Assembly: GCA_964277385.1 (NCBI GenBank)
Contig: OZ195520.1
Span: forward strand, 1,054,001-1,118,000
DNA length: 64,000 bases
Source of the DNA: WRAU01 sp964277385
GTDB taxonomy: Bacteria; Pseudomonadota; Alphaproteobacteria; WRAU01; Hepatincolaceae
Direction: 5' to 3'
Positions 9,574-19,356 of the stretch are shown here, one piece after another. Position 1 is the first letter of the stretch. Every line of letters begins with the position of its first letter. A program made the position numbers and the translations under genes. Under the pieces are notes generated by a model. The model did not search any database, was not told the DNA's origin, and worked only from the letters and a program-made list of their open reading frames with translations.

Positions 9574-9884
9574 GGTTAGATCTAACTGCTACTAACGAAT
9601 TTGCTAAAGTTAAAAAGGTAGATCCTTTAGGAATTACAGACTTAAGAGTTGGAGGTATGTGGGGCATTGTACATCCTGCAAAAGTATTTGAATACGTTAC
9701 AAAAAGTCAGCATTATCCTTATATAAAAGCTTTAATGTTAAAAAGCAAATTTGACAACTTTCCTTCATATTCTAAAGATAATATATTTAAACATTCAAAT
9801 ATAAAATATGTGAAAATTTATGATCCCAATAATCCAGAAAAACTAATGGATTCTATATTAATAGAATATTTTTTTAATAATTAG
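9570..9884 (+). pseudogene. C-terminal remnant of the partner restriction endonuclease
   Basis: Directly after the methyltransferase relic, an open frame without a start codon runs for about 105 codons (LGLDLTATNEF ... LMDSILIEYFFNN). Only its last 75 codons follow an ATG (9657). The order methyltransferase-endonuclease on one strand, and segments such as LRVGGMWGIVHPAKVFEYV, fit the C-terminal end of a type II restriction enzyme. I infer that from context rather than from a family motif. The 5' part is missing, so it is unlikely to be active. Confidence 0.5.
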
Positions 9885-9990
9885 TGTAAAACTGCATGTA
9901 GTTATAAATTACATTTTACAAAAAACTATTTTTATATTGAAATTTGTTCTATCGGCTTTATTTTGCATAAAATTACATAATTACAAATTT

Positions 9991-10518
9991 TTAATTAGAA
10001 TCCTCAGAATTTATATAATTTACATCTATAACCTTAATATAGCCTTTATCTATTTCTATATATGGTACATTTTCTTTCGTAAACATAATTAAAATAGAAG
10101 AATTATCTTCTTTTTTAATTTCTAAAAAATCACCAGCTCCATGATTATGAATAGCTAAAACTTCACCAATTTTTTCATTATCAAGATTTAATACATCTAA
10201 ACCAATTAAATCTACATAATAAAAACTATCTTCATCTAAATCTGGCATATCCGATCTATTAGTAAATAAGCTATCACCTATTAGTTTTTCTGCCTGTTCT
10301 ATTGAATTAATACCCTCGATTTTTACAACAACTACACCCTTATGAGTATAAGCACTTAAAATTTTAAAAGATATATTTCGTTCACTAAAAACTTCATAAT
10401 CAACAATAGATATGGGATCTTCTGTAAAAGATTTTAGCTTTAGCTCACCTTTTAGTCCTTTAGTAGCAACTATTTTTGCTAGCAGAACTTTATCTTTTAT
10501 ATAAGATCCTTTACTCAC
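9991..10518 (-). CDS. rimM: Ribosome maturation factor RimM
   Basis: Assists assembly of the 30S head domain around S19. A 175-residue protein with an N-terminal RimM barrel (LLAKIVATKGLKGELKLKSF near residues 12-31, KIEGINSIEQAEKLIG near 86-101) and a C-terminal PRC-like barrel (YYVDLIGLDVLN near 121-132, GAGDFLEI near 147-154, and the ending IEIDKGYIKVID). It starts 18 nt after rpsP with GAG upstream and is presumably co-transcribed with it. Confidence 0.92.
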   Translation of the reverse strand: MSKGSYIKDKVLLAKIVATKGLKGELKLKSFTEDPISIVDYEVFSERNISFKILSAYTHKGVVVVKIEGINSIEQAEKLIGDSLFTNRSDMPDLDEDSFYYVDLIGLDVLNLDNEKIGEVLAIHNHGAGDFLEIKKEDNSSILIMFTKENVPYIEIDKGYIKVIDVNYINSEDSN

Positions 10519-10536
10519 TTGTAACTACACTCTTTG

Positions 10537-10920
10537 CTATTCGGAAATAGTTGAATCTGCAGGAACTTCACTTGCGGCTTTTGCAGCAGCTTCTTTTTCT
10601 GCAATTTCTTTTAATCTTGCCTGAGCTTTAGCTTTAGGTGCAGATTTTTTGTTTTGAGCATCGTAAGATTTTGCTTCTAGCAAACCAAATTTTGCAAAAA
10701 TTTTGTGCACTCTATCAGTTGGGATAGCACCATTATCTAACCAATATTGAACTCTTTCATTCTTTAAAGAGTATTTAGAATCTCCCTCTACCATTGGATT
10801 ATATTTTCCAACAGTTTCAATATATTTACCATCTCTTGGAGATCTAGAATCAGAAGCTACAATGTGATAATAAGGATTTTTTTTCGCTCCCCAACGCGCT
10901 AAACGAAGTTTAACAGCCAT
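10537..10920 (-). CDS. rpsP: 30S ribosomal protein S16
   Basis: A 127-residue S16. The N-terminal core is unmistakable: MAVKLRLARWGAKKNPYY, DSRSPRDGKYIETVGKYNP and WLDNGAIPTDRVHKIF. After residue 85 comes an alanine- and lysine-rich extension of about 40 residues (KAKAQARLKEIAEKEAAAKAA), common in alphaproteobacterial S16 proteins. First gene of the rpsP-rimM pair. Confidence 0.96.
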   Translation of the reverse strand: MAVKLRLARWGAKKNPYYHIVASDSRSPRDGKYIETVGKYNPMVEGDSKYSLKNERVQYWLDNGAIPTDRVHKIFAKFGLLEAKSYDAQNKKSAPKAKAQARLKEIAEKEAAAKAASEVPADSTISE

Positions 10921-11077
10921 ATTAATATATTACTCCTACATATTTTAAATGTTTTTATTTGCAAACAACAACATTACAAGATTAGCAATTAAACATATCA
11001 ATTGCAATCTAAATTATATTATAACTAACACACATTAAACCATAAAGCTATGAAACTGTCAATTTATAAATTCATAT

Positions 11078-12001
11078 TTACTTAGAATATTTATTCATAA
11101 TTGATTTAGGATTTTCAATAAAATTTTTTTCGTTGTTTTTGATATACGTTATTATTTTTTTAGAATCTTTTTTATAATAATCTGTAAAACTGATAATTAT
11201 ATCTTTTGTATTAGAAGATGATTTTAATTCATTAGATTTTACATACAAATCATAAAAATATTCAGCATGATCAGAGCTCATTATAGCTAATAAGTTAGCC
11301 ATTTCTCTTGTGGTTTGAAAGTGTTGTGTATCCATAGGATAATTCCAATTCCCACCCCAAATAATAAATCCGTTTTCATAAAATAGTTTAACAACATCAT
11401 CATTAGGAGTTATCATTCCTGCTCTTTTATTTGAACGATTAAGATAATAAGCTCCATCAAAAGGTTGAACCAAAACAATATTACTTTCTAGGGGTTTTCT
11501 GTTTTTTACCTCATCACTATTAGGATCTTTAATTATTACATAAGGATTTTGCTTTGGATTAATATCAATAGCTAGTCCGTACGAATGTATAGAAAAAATA
11601 TTAGTATCTTTGATAGGTCTACAATTAAAACTAGAAGAATTATTATGTTCTATTGGTAAGCCTTCAAAATTAGAATATTCACCTGATAAATTATAAGTTT
11701 CTATTCTATTAACTGTTTCCATAGGGAATTTCATTTCATACAATGTTTCCACAATTTTTAGCACGTAAGGAGCAACAGCATCTAAAACAATAAGTTCTCC
11801 TTTTTGAATGTTTCCATTAAAATCATAAAAAGAAAATGATATCAAACGAAGCCTATCAATAGATACAGGACAATACTTGACCCATACTTCTTTAGTTATC
11901 ATTTCTTTTTTGATGGAATCATTTATTGTATCTATACTAAAAGAGAATAAGTTTTGCACCATAAAAACTGATGTAAAAACTAAAACAAAAATGAACCTCA
12001 T
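11078..12001 (-). CDS. Secreted M15-family peptidoglycan peptidase
   Basis: A 307-residue exported protein with a signal peptide at residues 1-20 (MRFIFVLVFTSVFMVQNLFS). The C-terminal half carries the zinc-ligand pattern of M15 peptidases of the VanY / L-alanyl-D-glutamate type: SIHSYGLAIDINP near residues 132-144 (His and Asp ligands), then NPY, and further on GFIIWGGNWNYPMDTQHF near 212-229 (catalytic Asp and third His). It should cleave peptide cross-links of murein in the periplasm. It lies 15 nt after ffh on the same strand. The first 110 residues match nothing I recognise. Confidence 0.8.
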   Translation of the reverse strand: MRFIFVLVFTSVFMVQNLFSFSIDTINDSIKKEMITKEVWVKYCPVSIDRLRLISFSFYDFNGNIQKGELIVLDAVAPYVLKIVETLYEMKFPMETVNRIETYNLSGEYSNFEGLPIEHNNSSSFNCRPIKDTNIFSIHSYGLAIDINPKQNPYVIIKDPNSDEVKNRKPLESNIVLVQPFDGAYYLNRSNKRAGMITPNDDVVKLFYENGFIIWGGNWNYPMDTQHFQTTREMANLLAIMSSDHAEYFYDLYVKSNELKSSSNTKDIIISFTDYYKKDSKKIITYIKNNEKNFIENPKSIMNKYSK

Positions 12002-12016
12002 AAGTCAATATACTCT

Positions 12017-13366
12017 TTATTTCTTAAACATTGATGGATTAATTCCTAATCCTTTCAGCATCTCCATTGGATTTTTTATCCCCTTAAATTTCTTAAACAT
12101 TTTAGACATACCTTCAAATTGCTTTAATAAAATATTGATATCTTGCAATGTTGTACCAGATCCTTGTGCTATTCTTTTTTTTCTAGAAAAATTTAGTAAA
12201 GCTGGTTTTTTTCTTTCTTTTGGCGTCATTGAATCAATAATAGCAACATTTTTTTTAATAATATTGTCATTCATGCCTCCTTTTAGCTTATCTGTTAAGC
12301 CTGATAAGCCTGGAATCATAGACATTAATCCACCAGCACCACCCATTTTTTTCATTGTTAGAAGTTGTTTTTTTAAATCATCTAATGAAAACTGCCCCTT
12401 CAGTAGTTTTTCTTCTAGTTTTGCATCTTCTTCGGAACTTACTTCTTCAAAATTTTCAATTAAAGAAATAATATCTCCTTGATCCAAAACCCTATCAACA
12501 ATACGTTTTGGGATAAAGACTTCTAAGTCTTGAATTTTTTCACCAACACCCATAAATTTAATAGGAACTTTAGTAATAAATTTACAAGATAAAATAGCAC
12601 CACCCCTACTATCAGCATCGGCTTTAGATACTACAACTCCACTAAGAGGAATTTTTTCAGAGAAACGCTTAGCAACATCAAAGGATATCTGACCAACCAT
12701 AGAATCCATAACCAAAAGAACTTCCTTAGCTTTGGTTAAATCATGAACTAATTTCATTTCATCCATTAGTTCCGAATCAACTGACAATCTACCTGCTGTA
12801 TCTAAAATTACAACATCGTAGAAATTTTTTGTAGCATAATTTTTTACATCATTAATAATTTTTTTAAGATTTTTCTCTTTATATTCAAAAAAATCTAAAC
12901 TGTTATTCCTACATAAAGTTTCTAGTTGCTCATAAGCTGCTGGTCTACTTAAATCTAGCGATACTAATAAAACTTTTTTATTTTGCTTATTTTTTAGATT
13001 GTAAGCTATTTTTGCTGATGTTGTTGTTTTACCAGTTCCTTGTAATCCTACCATCATACAAAAAGTTGTAGGATTTGTATAAAGTTTTAGTTGTTCTTCT
13101 GGTGAATCTAATAACTGGTGCAAATGATCATAAACAGATTTTAAAATAACTTGCTTAGGAGAAATACTCCTATATATTTCTTTTCCGATTAGATCTTCTT
13201 TAATTTTTGGAATTAAATCACGAATTACTTCTAAGCTCACATCAGCTTCTAGTAATACGAGTCTAATTTCTCTTAAAACAACATCTAAATCTTTTTCTTC
13301 TATGGATGCTTTTTTACCAAAAAAGCTAAATACATCCTTAAATCTTGAGGTTAAACTATTAAACAT
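12017..13366 (-). CDS. ffh: Signal recognition particle protein Ffh
   Basis: The SRP GTPase that binds 4.5S RNA and signal sequences and docks on FtsY. 449 residues: N domain (residues 1-95), G domain with GLQGTGKTTTSAKIA (near 107-121), DLSRPAAYEQL (near 138) and DTAGRL (near 190), then a methionine-rich M domain (LTMKKMGGAGGLMSMIPGL near 335, and the GSGTTLQDINILLKQF RNA-binding helix near 398). The ending MLKGLGINPSMFKK is methionine-rich as usual. It is divergent from dapF across a 63-nt gap that must hold both promoters. Confidence 0.96.
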   Translation of the reverse strand: MFNSLTSRFKDVFSFFGKKASIEEKDLDVVLREIRLVLLEADVSLEVIRDLIPKIKEDLIGKEIYRSISPKQVILKSVYDHLHQLLDSPEEQLKLYTNPTTFCMMVGLQGTGKTTTSAKIAYNLKNKQNKKVLLVSLDLSRPAAYEQLETLCRNNSLDFFEYKEKNLKKIINDVKNYATKNFYDVVILDTAGRLSVDSELMDEMKLVHDLTKAKEVLLVMDSMVGQISFDVAKRFSEKIPLSGVVVSKADADSRGGAILSCKFITKVPIKFMGVGEKIQDLEVFIPKRIVDRVLDQGDIISLIENFEEVSSEEDAKLEEKLLKGQFSLDDLKKQLLTMKKMGGAGGLMSMIPGLSGLTDKLKGGMNDNIIKKNVAIIDSMTPKERKKPALLNFSRKKRIAQGSGTTLQDINILLKQFEGMSKMFKKFKGIKNPMEMLKGLGINPSMFKK

Positions 13367-13429
13367 AATTTCTCTTATTTCATTTATTAATATATAATTG
13401 TATCTAAATTAATATTACAAGCGATTATC

Positions 13430-14239
13430 ATGAAAGTAAACCATACACATAAAAAAATTCCTTTTTTTAAAATGACAGCATTATCTAACGATTTTATTTT
13501 TATAGATAAAAAGTACGCATTTGATACTCGTTTTGCAATCAAAAATATGTGCGATAGAAAACTAGGGATTGGTTGTGATCAAATGATTATATATATTGAG
13601 GATATTGAGCATAAAGTTGTATATCTTGATATTATCAACAACGATGGTTCCTTTGCAGAAAGCTGTGGTAACGCTTTTAGATGTGCTGGAGATTACTTTT
13701 GTTATAAAAACTCTTGGAATTCTATGACAATTCTTGCCAATAATAAAAAGTATCCACTTGAGTATAAAAATGGTTTTTCTTATGTAAATATGGGAAGTCC
13801 TATTATAAAAGAAATATCTTTTAATGATATCAAAATAGGAAATTTTAAAAATCCGTTTTATGTTAATGTTGGTAATCCTCATGTTATTTTATTTAGTGAT
13901 ACTAAAATACAAAAAGAAGATGTAATAAAATATGGTGAGATTATAGAAAATCATAAAATGTTTCCTAAAAAAATCAATGTGAATTTTGTGAGGGTTATCA
14001 CTAAAGAAAAAATTGAAATTCAAACATGGGAACGAGCAATAGGATATAGCCTATCATGTGGCACAGGAGCTACCGCTAGTTTTATTGCATCGTATTATAT
14101 GAAATTAGTTAATGAAGCCACTACAATACAAACATGTGGGGGGGTTATTAATGCTTATATAGATAATCATAATATTGTAATTCATGGAAATACCTTATTT
14201 GTTTTTGAAGGTTTATTTAACTTATATGAGACTAATTAG
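13430..14239 (+). CDS. dapF: Diaminopimelate epimerase
   Basis: Interconverts LL- and meso-diaminopimelate, giving the murein cross-linking amino acid. 269 residues. Both catalytic cysteines are present, in ESCGNAFRC near residue 83 and LSCGTGATAS near 214. Other landmarks are NDFIFIDKKY near 20, GCDQMI near 48 and VGNPHVILF near 147. First gene of dapF-mtaB-ftsY, an order typical of alphaproteobacteria. Confidence 0.93.
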   Translation: MKVNHTHKKIPFFKMTALSNDFIFIDKKYAFDTRFAIKNMCDRKLGIGCDQMIIYIEDIEHKVVYLDIINNDGSFAESCGNAFRCAGDYFCYKNSWNSMTILANNKKYPLEYKNGFSYVNMGSPIIKEISFNDIKIGNFKNPFYVNVGNPHVILFSDTKIQKEDVIKYGEIIENHKMFPKKINVNFVRVITKEKIEIQTWERAIGYSLSCGTGATASFIASYYMKLVNEATTIQTCGGVINAYIDNHNIVIHGNTLFVFEGLFNLYETN

Positions 14240-14319
14240 ACTTAATTAGTTTTAAAAAAATATTTTTAATGATATAATAAGTAGCTATTTATACAGTATA
14301 ATATAATTATTGATTAGAA

Positions 14320-15591
14320 ATGAACGAAGAGAATAAAAACAATCAAGTTTTTGCACTGGGCTGCAGATTAAACACATTTGAAGCTGAACTCATTAAAGAA
14401 CAAGCATCAAAGGCAGGATTATCTAATACTATATTTGTAAATTCTTGCACAGTAACACAAGAAGCTCATAAGCAATCTATGCAGTTAGTTAGGAAACTAA
14501 AAAAGGAAAATCCTAATGCGAATATTATAGTAACTGGTTGTGGTGCACAAATAGATCCTTATTCTTTTGCTAATATGGAGGAAGTGTCTAAGGTTATTGG
14601 TAATAAAGATAAATTTTCATTAGAAGCCTTTCAATCAGAAGCAAAGATAGTAGTTAGTGATATAAAATCTGATGTTAAAGAAAACTTTTCTATTCCTCAA
14701 ATAAAAGGATTTGAAAATAGAACCCGTGCTTTTATTCAAATTCAACAAGGATGCGATCATAGATGTAGTTTTTGCATAATTTTTGAAGCAAGAGGAAGAA
14801 GTAGTTCAATATATAAGGATAAAATTATTGAGCAAATAAAACAAGCTGTATCTTTTGGACATAAAGATATTGTTTTAACAGGAGTTGATATTTCATCTTG
14901 GGAAAGAAACGCTTTGCTAAACGAAAAATCACAAATTGGTTTGCTTTGTAAAGAAATACTAAAAGAAGTTTCTAACTTACAAAGATTGCGTTTAAGCTCT
15001 CTTGATCCTGCTGTTAGAGATGAACATCTTTTAGATCTGCTAGCAAATGAAGAGCGCTTTATGCCTCATATTCATCTTAGCTTACAAGCAATGAATAATA
15101 GTGTATTAAAAAATATGGGAAGAAGGCATAACAAAGAATCAGCTACATCTTGGATAAATGAAATAAGAAAAGCCCATAATAAAGTTGTCTTGGGTGCTGA
15201 TATGATTTGTGGTTTTCCAAGAGAGTCCGATGAACAATTTGAAGAGACTTATAATACAATAAAAGATCTAGAAATACCATTTCTTCATGTTTTTCCATAT
15301 TCAGAACGCAAAGGAACTGTGGCAGAAAAAATGACTCCTATCCCAGTAGATATAAGAAAAAGACGAGCAAAAATGTTAAGTTCTTTAGGAGAGCAAATAA
15401 AATCAAACCTTTTTGCATCTAAAGTAGGAACAACAGAAGAAATTTTGTGTGAAGCCAATAATATGGGCTACACTAAAGATTATTGTTTAGTAAAAATGAA
15501 ATCTGATGTAACTAAAAAAGAATTAGTTACTGTAGTAATAGTAGACTATACAAATAAACACTTAATAGCTGAACCTTTGCTTATAAAATAG
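14320..15591 (+). CDS. mtaB: tRNA t6A37 methylthiotransferase MtaB-like
   Basis: A radical-SAM methylthiotransferase of 423 residues that adds a methylthio group to t6A37 of ANN-reading tRNAs. Three parts are visible: an N-terminal UPF0004 domain with cluster cysteines (LGCRLNTFEAE near 13-23, VNSCTVT near 40-46, VTGCGAQ near 71), the radical-SAM motif CDHRCSFCII near residues 148-157, and a C-terminal TRAM-like region. Lengths and motifs favour MtaB over MiaB and RimO. The gene lies between dapF and ftsY, the usual alphaproteobacterial position. Confidence 0.88.
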   Translation: MNEENKNNQVFALGCRLNTFEAELIKEQASKAGLSNTIFVNSCTVTQEAHKQSMQLVRKLKKENPNANIIVTGCGAQIDPYSFANMEEVSKVIGNKDKFSLEAFQSEAKIVVSDIKSDVKENFSIPQIKGFENRTRAFIQIQQGCDHRCSFCIIFEARGRSSSIYKDKIIEQIKQAVSFGHKDIVLTGVDISSWERNALLNEKSQIGLLCKEILKEVSNLQRLRLSSLDPAVRDEHLLDLLANEERFMPHIHLSLQAMNNSVLKNMGRRHNKESATSWINEIRKAHNKVVLGADMICGFPRESDEQFEETYNTIKDLEIPFLHVFPYSERKGTVAEKMTPIPVDIRKRRAKMLSSLGEQIKSNLFASKVGTTEEILCEANNMGYTKDYCLVKMKSDVTKKELVTVVIVDYTNKHLIAEPLLIK

Positions 15592-15620
15592 TATCTACTG
15601 ATAAATAAAGGAAAAAAATA

Positions 15621-16475
15621 ATGTTTGGTTTTTTAAAATCAAAAAAAGTTCTTAATGAAGAATTACTAAATGAAATAGAAGAAGAATTAATACTCTCTGA
15701 TATTGGTGTAGAAATGACCTTAAGTGTACTATCAGCACTTAAAAAAACAAAAATGAATACGGAAATATCAATTGATGAACTTAAAGAACTTGTATACAAC
15801 ATTCTTTATACAAATGTATCTCAATTTTATAAATCAGATAATATATTTGTGAATGCGATACCTTATATTATGTTAGTATCTGGAACTAATGGCAGTGGGA
15901 AAACAACTTCTATTGCTAAGTTAGCTAAATATTTTAAAGAATTAGGTTTAAATGTTTTACTTTCTCCTTGTGATACTTTTAGAGCTGGAGCTTCAACACA
16001 GCTAAAATTATGGAGTGAAAAAATTGGTGTTGATATTTTTTGGGATGAAAATACCAAAGATCCATCAGCCGTTGCTTATAAATCTGTAGATATGGTACTG
16101 AAAAATAACTACGAAGTTTTAATAATAGATACAGCTGGTAGACTAGATACCAATAGTGGACTTATGGATGAGTTAAAAAAAATAGATAACACCATAAAAA
16201 AACTAATACCCGATGCTCCTCATCAAAGCATTTTAGTATTAGATGGTACAATAGGACAAACCGCTCTTTCTCAAGCATTAAGTTTTTCTAAAGCAATTAA
16301 TATAACTGGATTAATAATTACAAAAGTAGATTCACAAGCTAAAGGTGGAATTTTAATTAATGTAACCAAAAATTTAAAAGTTCCTGTTTATTTTTTAGGG
16401 GTTGGTGAAAAAGAAGATAACCTTAAAGAATTTAACTTGGCTGAATATATAAAAAATCTACTAAATACTCAATAA
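15621..16475 (+). CDS. ftsY: SRP receptor FtsY (NG core only)
   Basis: The membrane-associated SRP receptor GTPase that receives Ffh-bound ribosomes. 284 residues consisting of the N and G domains only: GTNGSGKTTSIAKLA near residues 91-105, SPCDTFRAGASTQL near 115-128, DTAGRLDTNSGLMDEL near 171-186, ITKVDSQAKGG near 231-241 and FLGVGEKEDNL near 257-267. The acidic A domain present in E. coli is absent, as is common in alphaproteobacteria. It starts 29 nt after mtaB. Confidence 0.95.
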   Translation: MFGFLKSKKVLNEELLNEIEEELILSDIGVEMTLSVLSALKKTKMNTEISIDELKELVYNILYTNVSQFYKSDNIFVNAIPYIMLVSGTNGSGKTTSIAKLAKYFKELGLNVLLSPCDTFRAGASTQLKLWSEKIGVDIFWDENTKDPSAVAYKSVDMVLKNNYEVLIIDTAGRLDTNSGLMDELKKIDNTIKKLIPDAPHQSILVLDGTIGQTALSQALSFSKAINITGLIITKVDSQAKGGILINVTKNLKVPVYFLGVGEKEDNLKEFNLAEYIKNLLNTQ

Positions 16476-16498
16476 AATTAAGGATAGGAAAATAAAAA

Positions 16499-18421
16499 AT
16501 GTCTTTGATTCAGGTAAGCAATGTTTACAAATCTTTTACCGGAATAACTATATTTAAGAATATTAGTTTTAATATTAATGAAAAAGATAAAATTGGTTTA
16601 ATAGGTATCAATGGGTCAGGGAAAAGCACTTTAATAAAACTAATATTAGGTTTAGAAGAATCTGATAAAAACCCTAATACTCATGTAATAGGTACAATAT
16701 CAAGAAATAACAATGTACAAATCGGATATTTATCACAACATTCTGATTTGAATCCTAATAATAACATATTAGAAGAATTACTAGATACATTTGGTACGTT
16801 GCGAGCTAATTACGAAAGAATTCAAGAAATTAATAAAATCTTATTATCTAATGCTCATAATAATACCGATAATGAAAAATTAATTGATGAGCTTACGAAT
16901 TTAGTATCAATTTATGAAGAACAAGGTGGTTATACCAGTGAATATAAAATTCATAAAGTACTAAACGATTTAGAAGTATCTGAAAATTTATGGAACAATA
17001 AAATTAGTACACTATCAGGTGGGCAACAAACAAAATTATCACTATGTAAAATTTTACTTAATGATCCAGATTTACTAATTTTAGATGAACCAACAAACCA
17101 CTTAGATTTGGAATCTATTGAATGGCTTGAATCTTTTTTAAAAAACTATAAAAAATCTTTCTTGTTAATATCTCATGATAAATATTTTTTAGATAATACA
17201 GTAAACAGAATTTTTGAAATAGAAGGAAAAACCTTAAAAATTTACAAAGGTAACTACACCGATTTTACTATTCAGAAAGAAATCTTCTTAAGTGGAGCGT
17301 TAAAATCTTTTGAGCAAGAGCAAGATAAAATTAAAAAATTAGAAGAATTTGTACTGAAATATAAAGCAGGTCAAAAATCTAAGCAAGCTCGTGGTAGACA
17401 AAAATTTTTGGAAAGAATGGATAAACAAGAAAATCCACTTCATAATATAAAATCTATGAGGTTACAATTTGAGGTTGATGTTCCTAGTACAAAAAAAGTT
17501 TTAGAAGTTAAAAATCTCTCAAAATCTTTTGGAAATAATTTACTGTTTAAAAACTTCAATCTATCACTAGAAAAAGGAGATAGAGTAGCTTTATTAGGAC
17601 GCAACGGTATTGGAAAATCTACAATATTGAAAATTATAAATCACCTAGAAAAAGCAGATACTGGTGAGTTAAGTTTTGGTGAAAAAATAAAAATTGGATA
17701 TTATGATCAACATCATAAAGGACTTTACCTAGAAAATACTATATTAGAAGAAATAGTAAGTAATTTTGATGTAAAAGAAGAAGAAGCAAGATCCTACTTA
17801 GGACAAATGTTGTTCTCTAAAGATGATGTGTATAAAAAAATTAAATCTCTAAGCGGTGGAGAAAGAGCTAGGATATCTTTACTTAAACTTATTCTTAGCA
17901 AGCCTAATTTTTTAATTTTAGATGAGCCCACCAATCATCTTGATATTTACTCTCGTGAGGTGCTTGAGAGTGCTTTTGATAGTTACAATGGTACAATTTT
18001 GGCTGTATCTCATGATAGGAATTTTTTAAATAATATAGTAGATAAGTTGTGTATTATAAATCAAAATAATACAATCTTTTTTGATGGTATTTATGATGAG
18101 TATGTAGAAAAAAGAACTTTAAAAACTAAAAAAAATACAATTTCTTCTAAAAAAAATCTCAGTATAGATGAAGAAAAGCAACTAAAATCTGATTTTGCTT
18201 TATTACAAAAAGAAAATATCAATTTTGAAAGAACTCTAAAAAAACTAGATTCAGAAGAAAAAAAACTTTTAGCTGAACTAGAAAAAGCTGGAATTGAAAA
18301 TAATCTTGAAAATTTAACAAAAATTCAAACTCAACTAGATAATATCTCTAAACAAATGATGCAAATTTTAGAGAATTTAGATAGTAATGAGCAAAAAATT
18401 AAGTCATTAAATTTTAAGTAA
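16499..18421 (+). CDS. ABC-F family ATPase (Uup/EttA-like)
   Basis: A cytoplasmic tandem ATPase of 640 residues without membrane segments, of the ABC-F group that acts on ribosomes. Both nucleotide-binding domains are complete. Domain 1 has GINGSGKSTLIKL near 38-50, LSGGQQTKLSLCKIL near 175, and LILDEPTNHLDLES near 195. Domain 2 has GRNGIGKSTIL near 365, LSGGERARISLLKL near 455, and LILDEPTNHLDIYS near 478. The arm/linker region contains the usual basic KAGQKSKQARGRQKFLERM near 290-308. A charged coiled coil (about residues 560-640) closes the protein, which points to Uup rather than EttA. It follows ftsY by 23 nt. Confidence 0.88.
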   Translation: MSLIQVSNVYKSFTGITIFKNISFNINEKDKIGLIGINGSGKSTLIKLILGLEESDKNPNTHVIGTISRNNNVQIGYLSQHSDLNPNNNILEELLDTFGTLRANYERIQEINKILLSNAHNNTDNEKLIDELTNLVSIYEEQGGYTSEYKIHKVLNDLEVSENLWNNKISTLSGGQQTKLSLCKILLNDPDLLILDEPTNHLDLESIEWLESFLKNYKKSFLLISHDKYFLDNTVNRIFEIEGKTLKIYKGNYTDFTIQKEIFLSGALKSFEQEQDKIKKLEEFVLKYKAGQKSKQARGRQKFLERMDKQENPLHNIKSMRLQFEVDVPSTKKVLEVKNLSKSFGNNLLFKNFNLSLEKGDRVALLGRNGIGKSTILKIINHLEKADTGELSFGEKIKIGYYDQHHKGLYLENTILEEIVSNFDVKEEEARSYLGQMLFSKDDVYKKIKSLSGGERARISLLKLILSKPNFLILDEPTNHLDIYSREVLESAFDSYNGTILAVSHDRNFLNNIVDKLCIINQNNTIFFDGIYDEYVEKRTLKTKKNTISSKKNLSIDEEKQLKSDFALLQKENINFERTLKKLDSEEKKLLAELEKAGIENNLENLTKIQTQLDNISKQMMQILENLDSNEQKIKSLNFK

Positions 18422-18607
18422 AATTTATAAAATTTTTACTTAAAGTACACCCTAATTATTTAAGGTAATTAAATATGAAACACACCGAAAAACCTTACAA
18501 AAATAATTTTCTGTAAAAAATTTTTTTATTTTATAGATTTATTTTTTGTTTATGAAATAAAATTATAGCTAAATTAGATTTTAAATAATCTTTTATAAAA
18601 ACAAGCT

Positions 18608-19150
18608 TTAAAAAGTTATTCTATAAGAAAATCTAATGCTTTCACCATCATAAGAAACAAAAACAGAAGGATCTTTTTTCTCATACTTATCAACAAAAAT
18701 CCAAGTCCATATTCCAGAAATAACAGCTCCAGCTATGACATCATGTACATAGTGTTTTTTAGCCTCTACCCTAGAATAAGCAGTCAGTGTTGCTAAAGCA
18801 TAAGGAACAATACTTTGTTTAAATCCGTACCTTTTATGAAGAAACATAGCACCCGAAAAAGCCCCTACAGCATGACCACTAGGAAAAGAATTTCTCTTTG
18901 CTCCTGGTTCATAATCTGGTCTTTTTTCTTTAACAATAACTTTTAATAATTCACTTGTAACTTGTGCAGATAATAAAGAAAATGTTAGTTGGGTAAGTCC
19001 TTCATATCCTTCTTCACGAACAGAATAACCTGCAGCATACATAGGAATAGCAATTCTCATAACATCACCAATTTCTCTTATTCCTATCGCATAAGCACTA
19101 TTGAAAAATAAATATATAAATATAATCGTAGTTGTTATTAATTTTGTCAA
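18608..19150 (-). CDS. Exported PAP2-family phosphatase
   Basis: A 180-residue protein with a signal peptide (residues 1-21) and the three-part phosphatase signature of type 2 phosphatidic acid phosphatases: KEKRPDYEP near residue 72, NSFPSGHAVGAFSG near 84-97 and YSRVEAKKHYVHDVIAGAVIS near 124-144. Such enzymes dephosphorylate lipid phosphates (undecaprenyl pyrophosphate, phosphatidic acid or lipid A) on the periplasmic side. The substrate cannot be told from sequence. Convergent with the ABC-F gene. Confidence 0.82.
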   Translation of the reverse strand: MTKLITTTIIFIYLFFNSAYAIGIREIGDVMRIAIPMYAAGYSVREEGYEGLTQLTFSLLSAQVTSELLKVIVKEKRPDYEPGAKRNSFPSGHAVGAFSGAMFLHKRYGFKQSIVPYALATLTAYSRVEAKKHYVHDVIAGAVISGIWTWIFVDKYEKKDPSVFVSYDGESIRFSYRITF

Positions 19151-19356
19151 CAGTCCTTCCTTTTATTATTATGATTTAAATCAACGGAATACTTTCTAAA
19201 GATTTTAAAAAATACAAAAACTACACATATATAAAGTATACCCCAATTATTATAAAAAAAAGAACTTTTGTAGTAATTTGATTTTTTATTTACCCCCTGT
19301 GTATATTCACAATAAACTTTACAATAAAAATAGCAAAAAATATATTAACAGTTTAT

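Noticed and set aside
11877..12482. A 201-codon plus-strand frame
   Set aside because: Antisense to ffh and the M15 peptidase gene, both clearly real.
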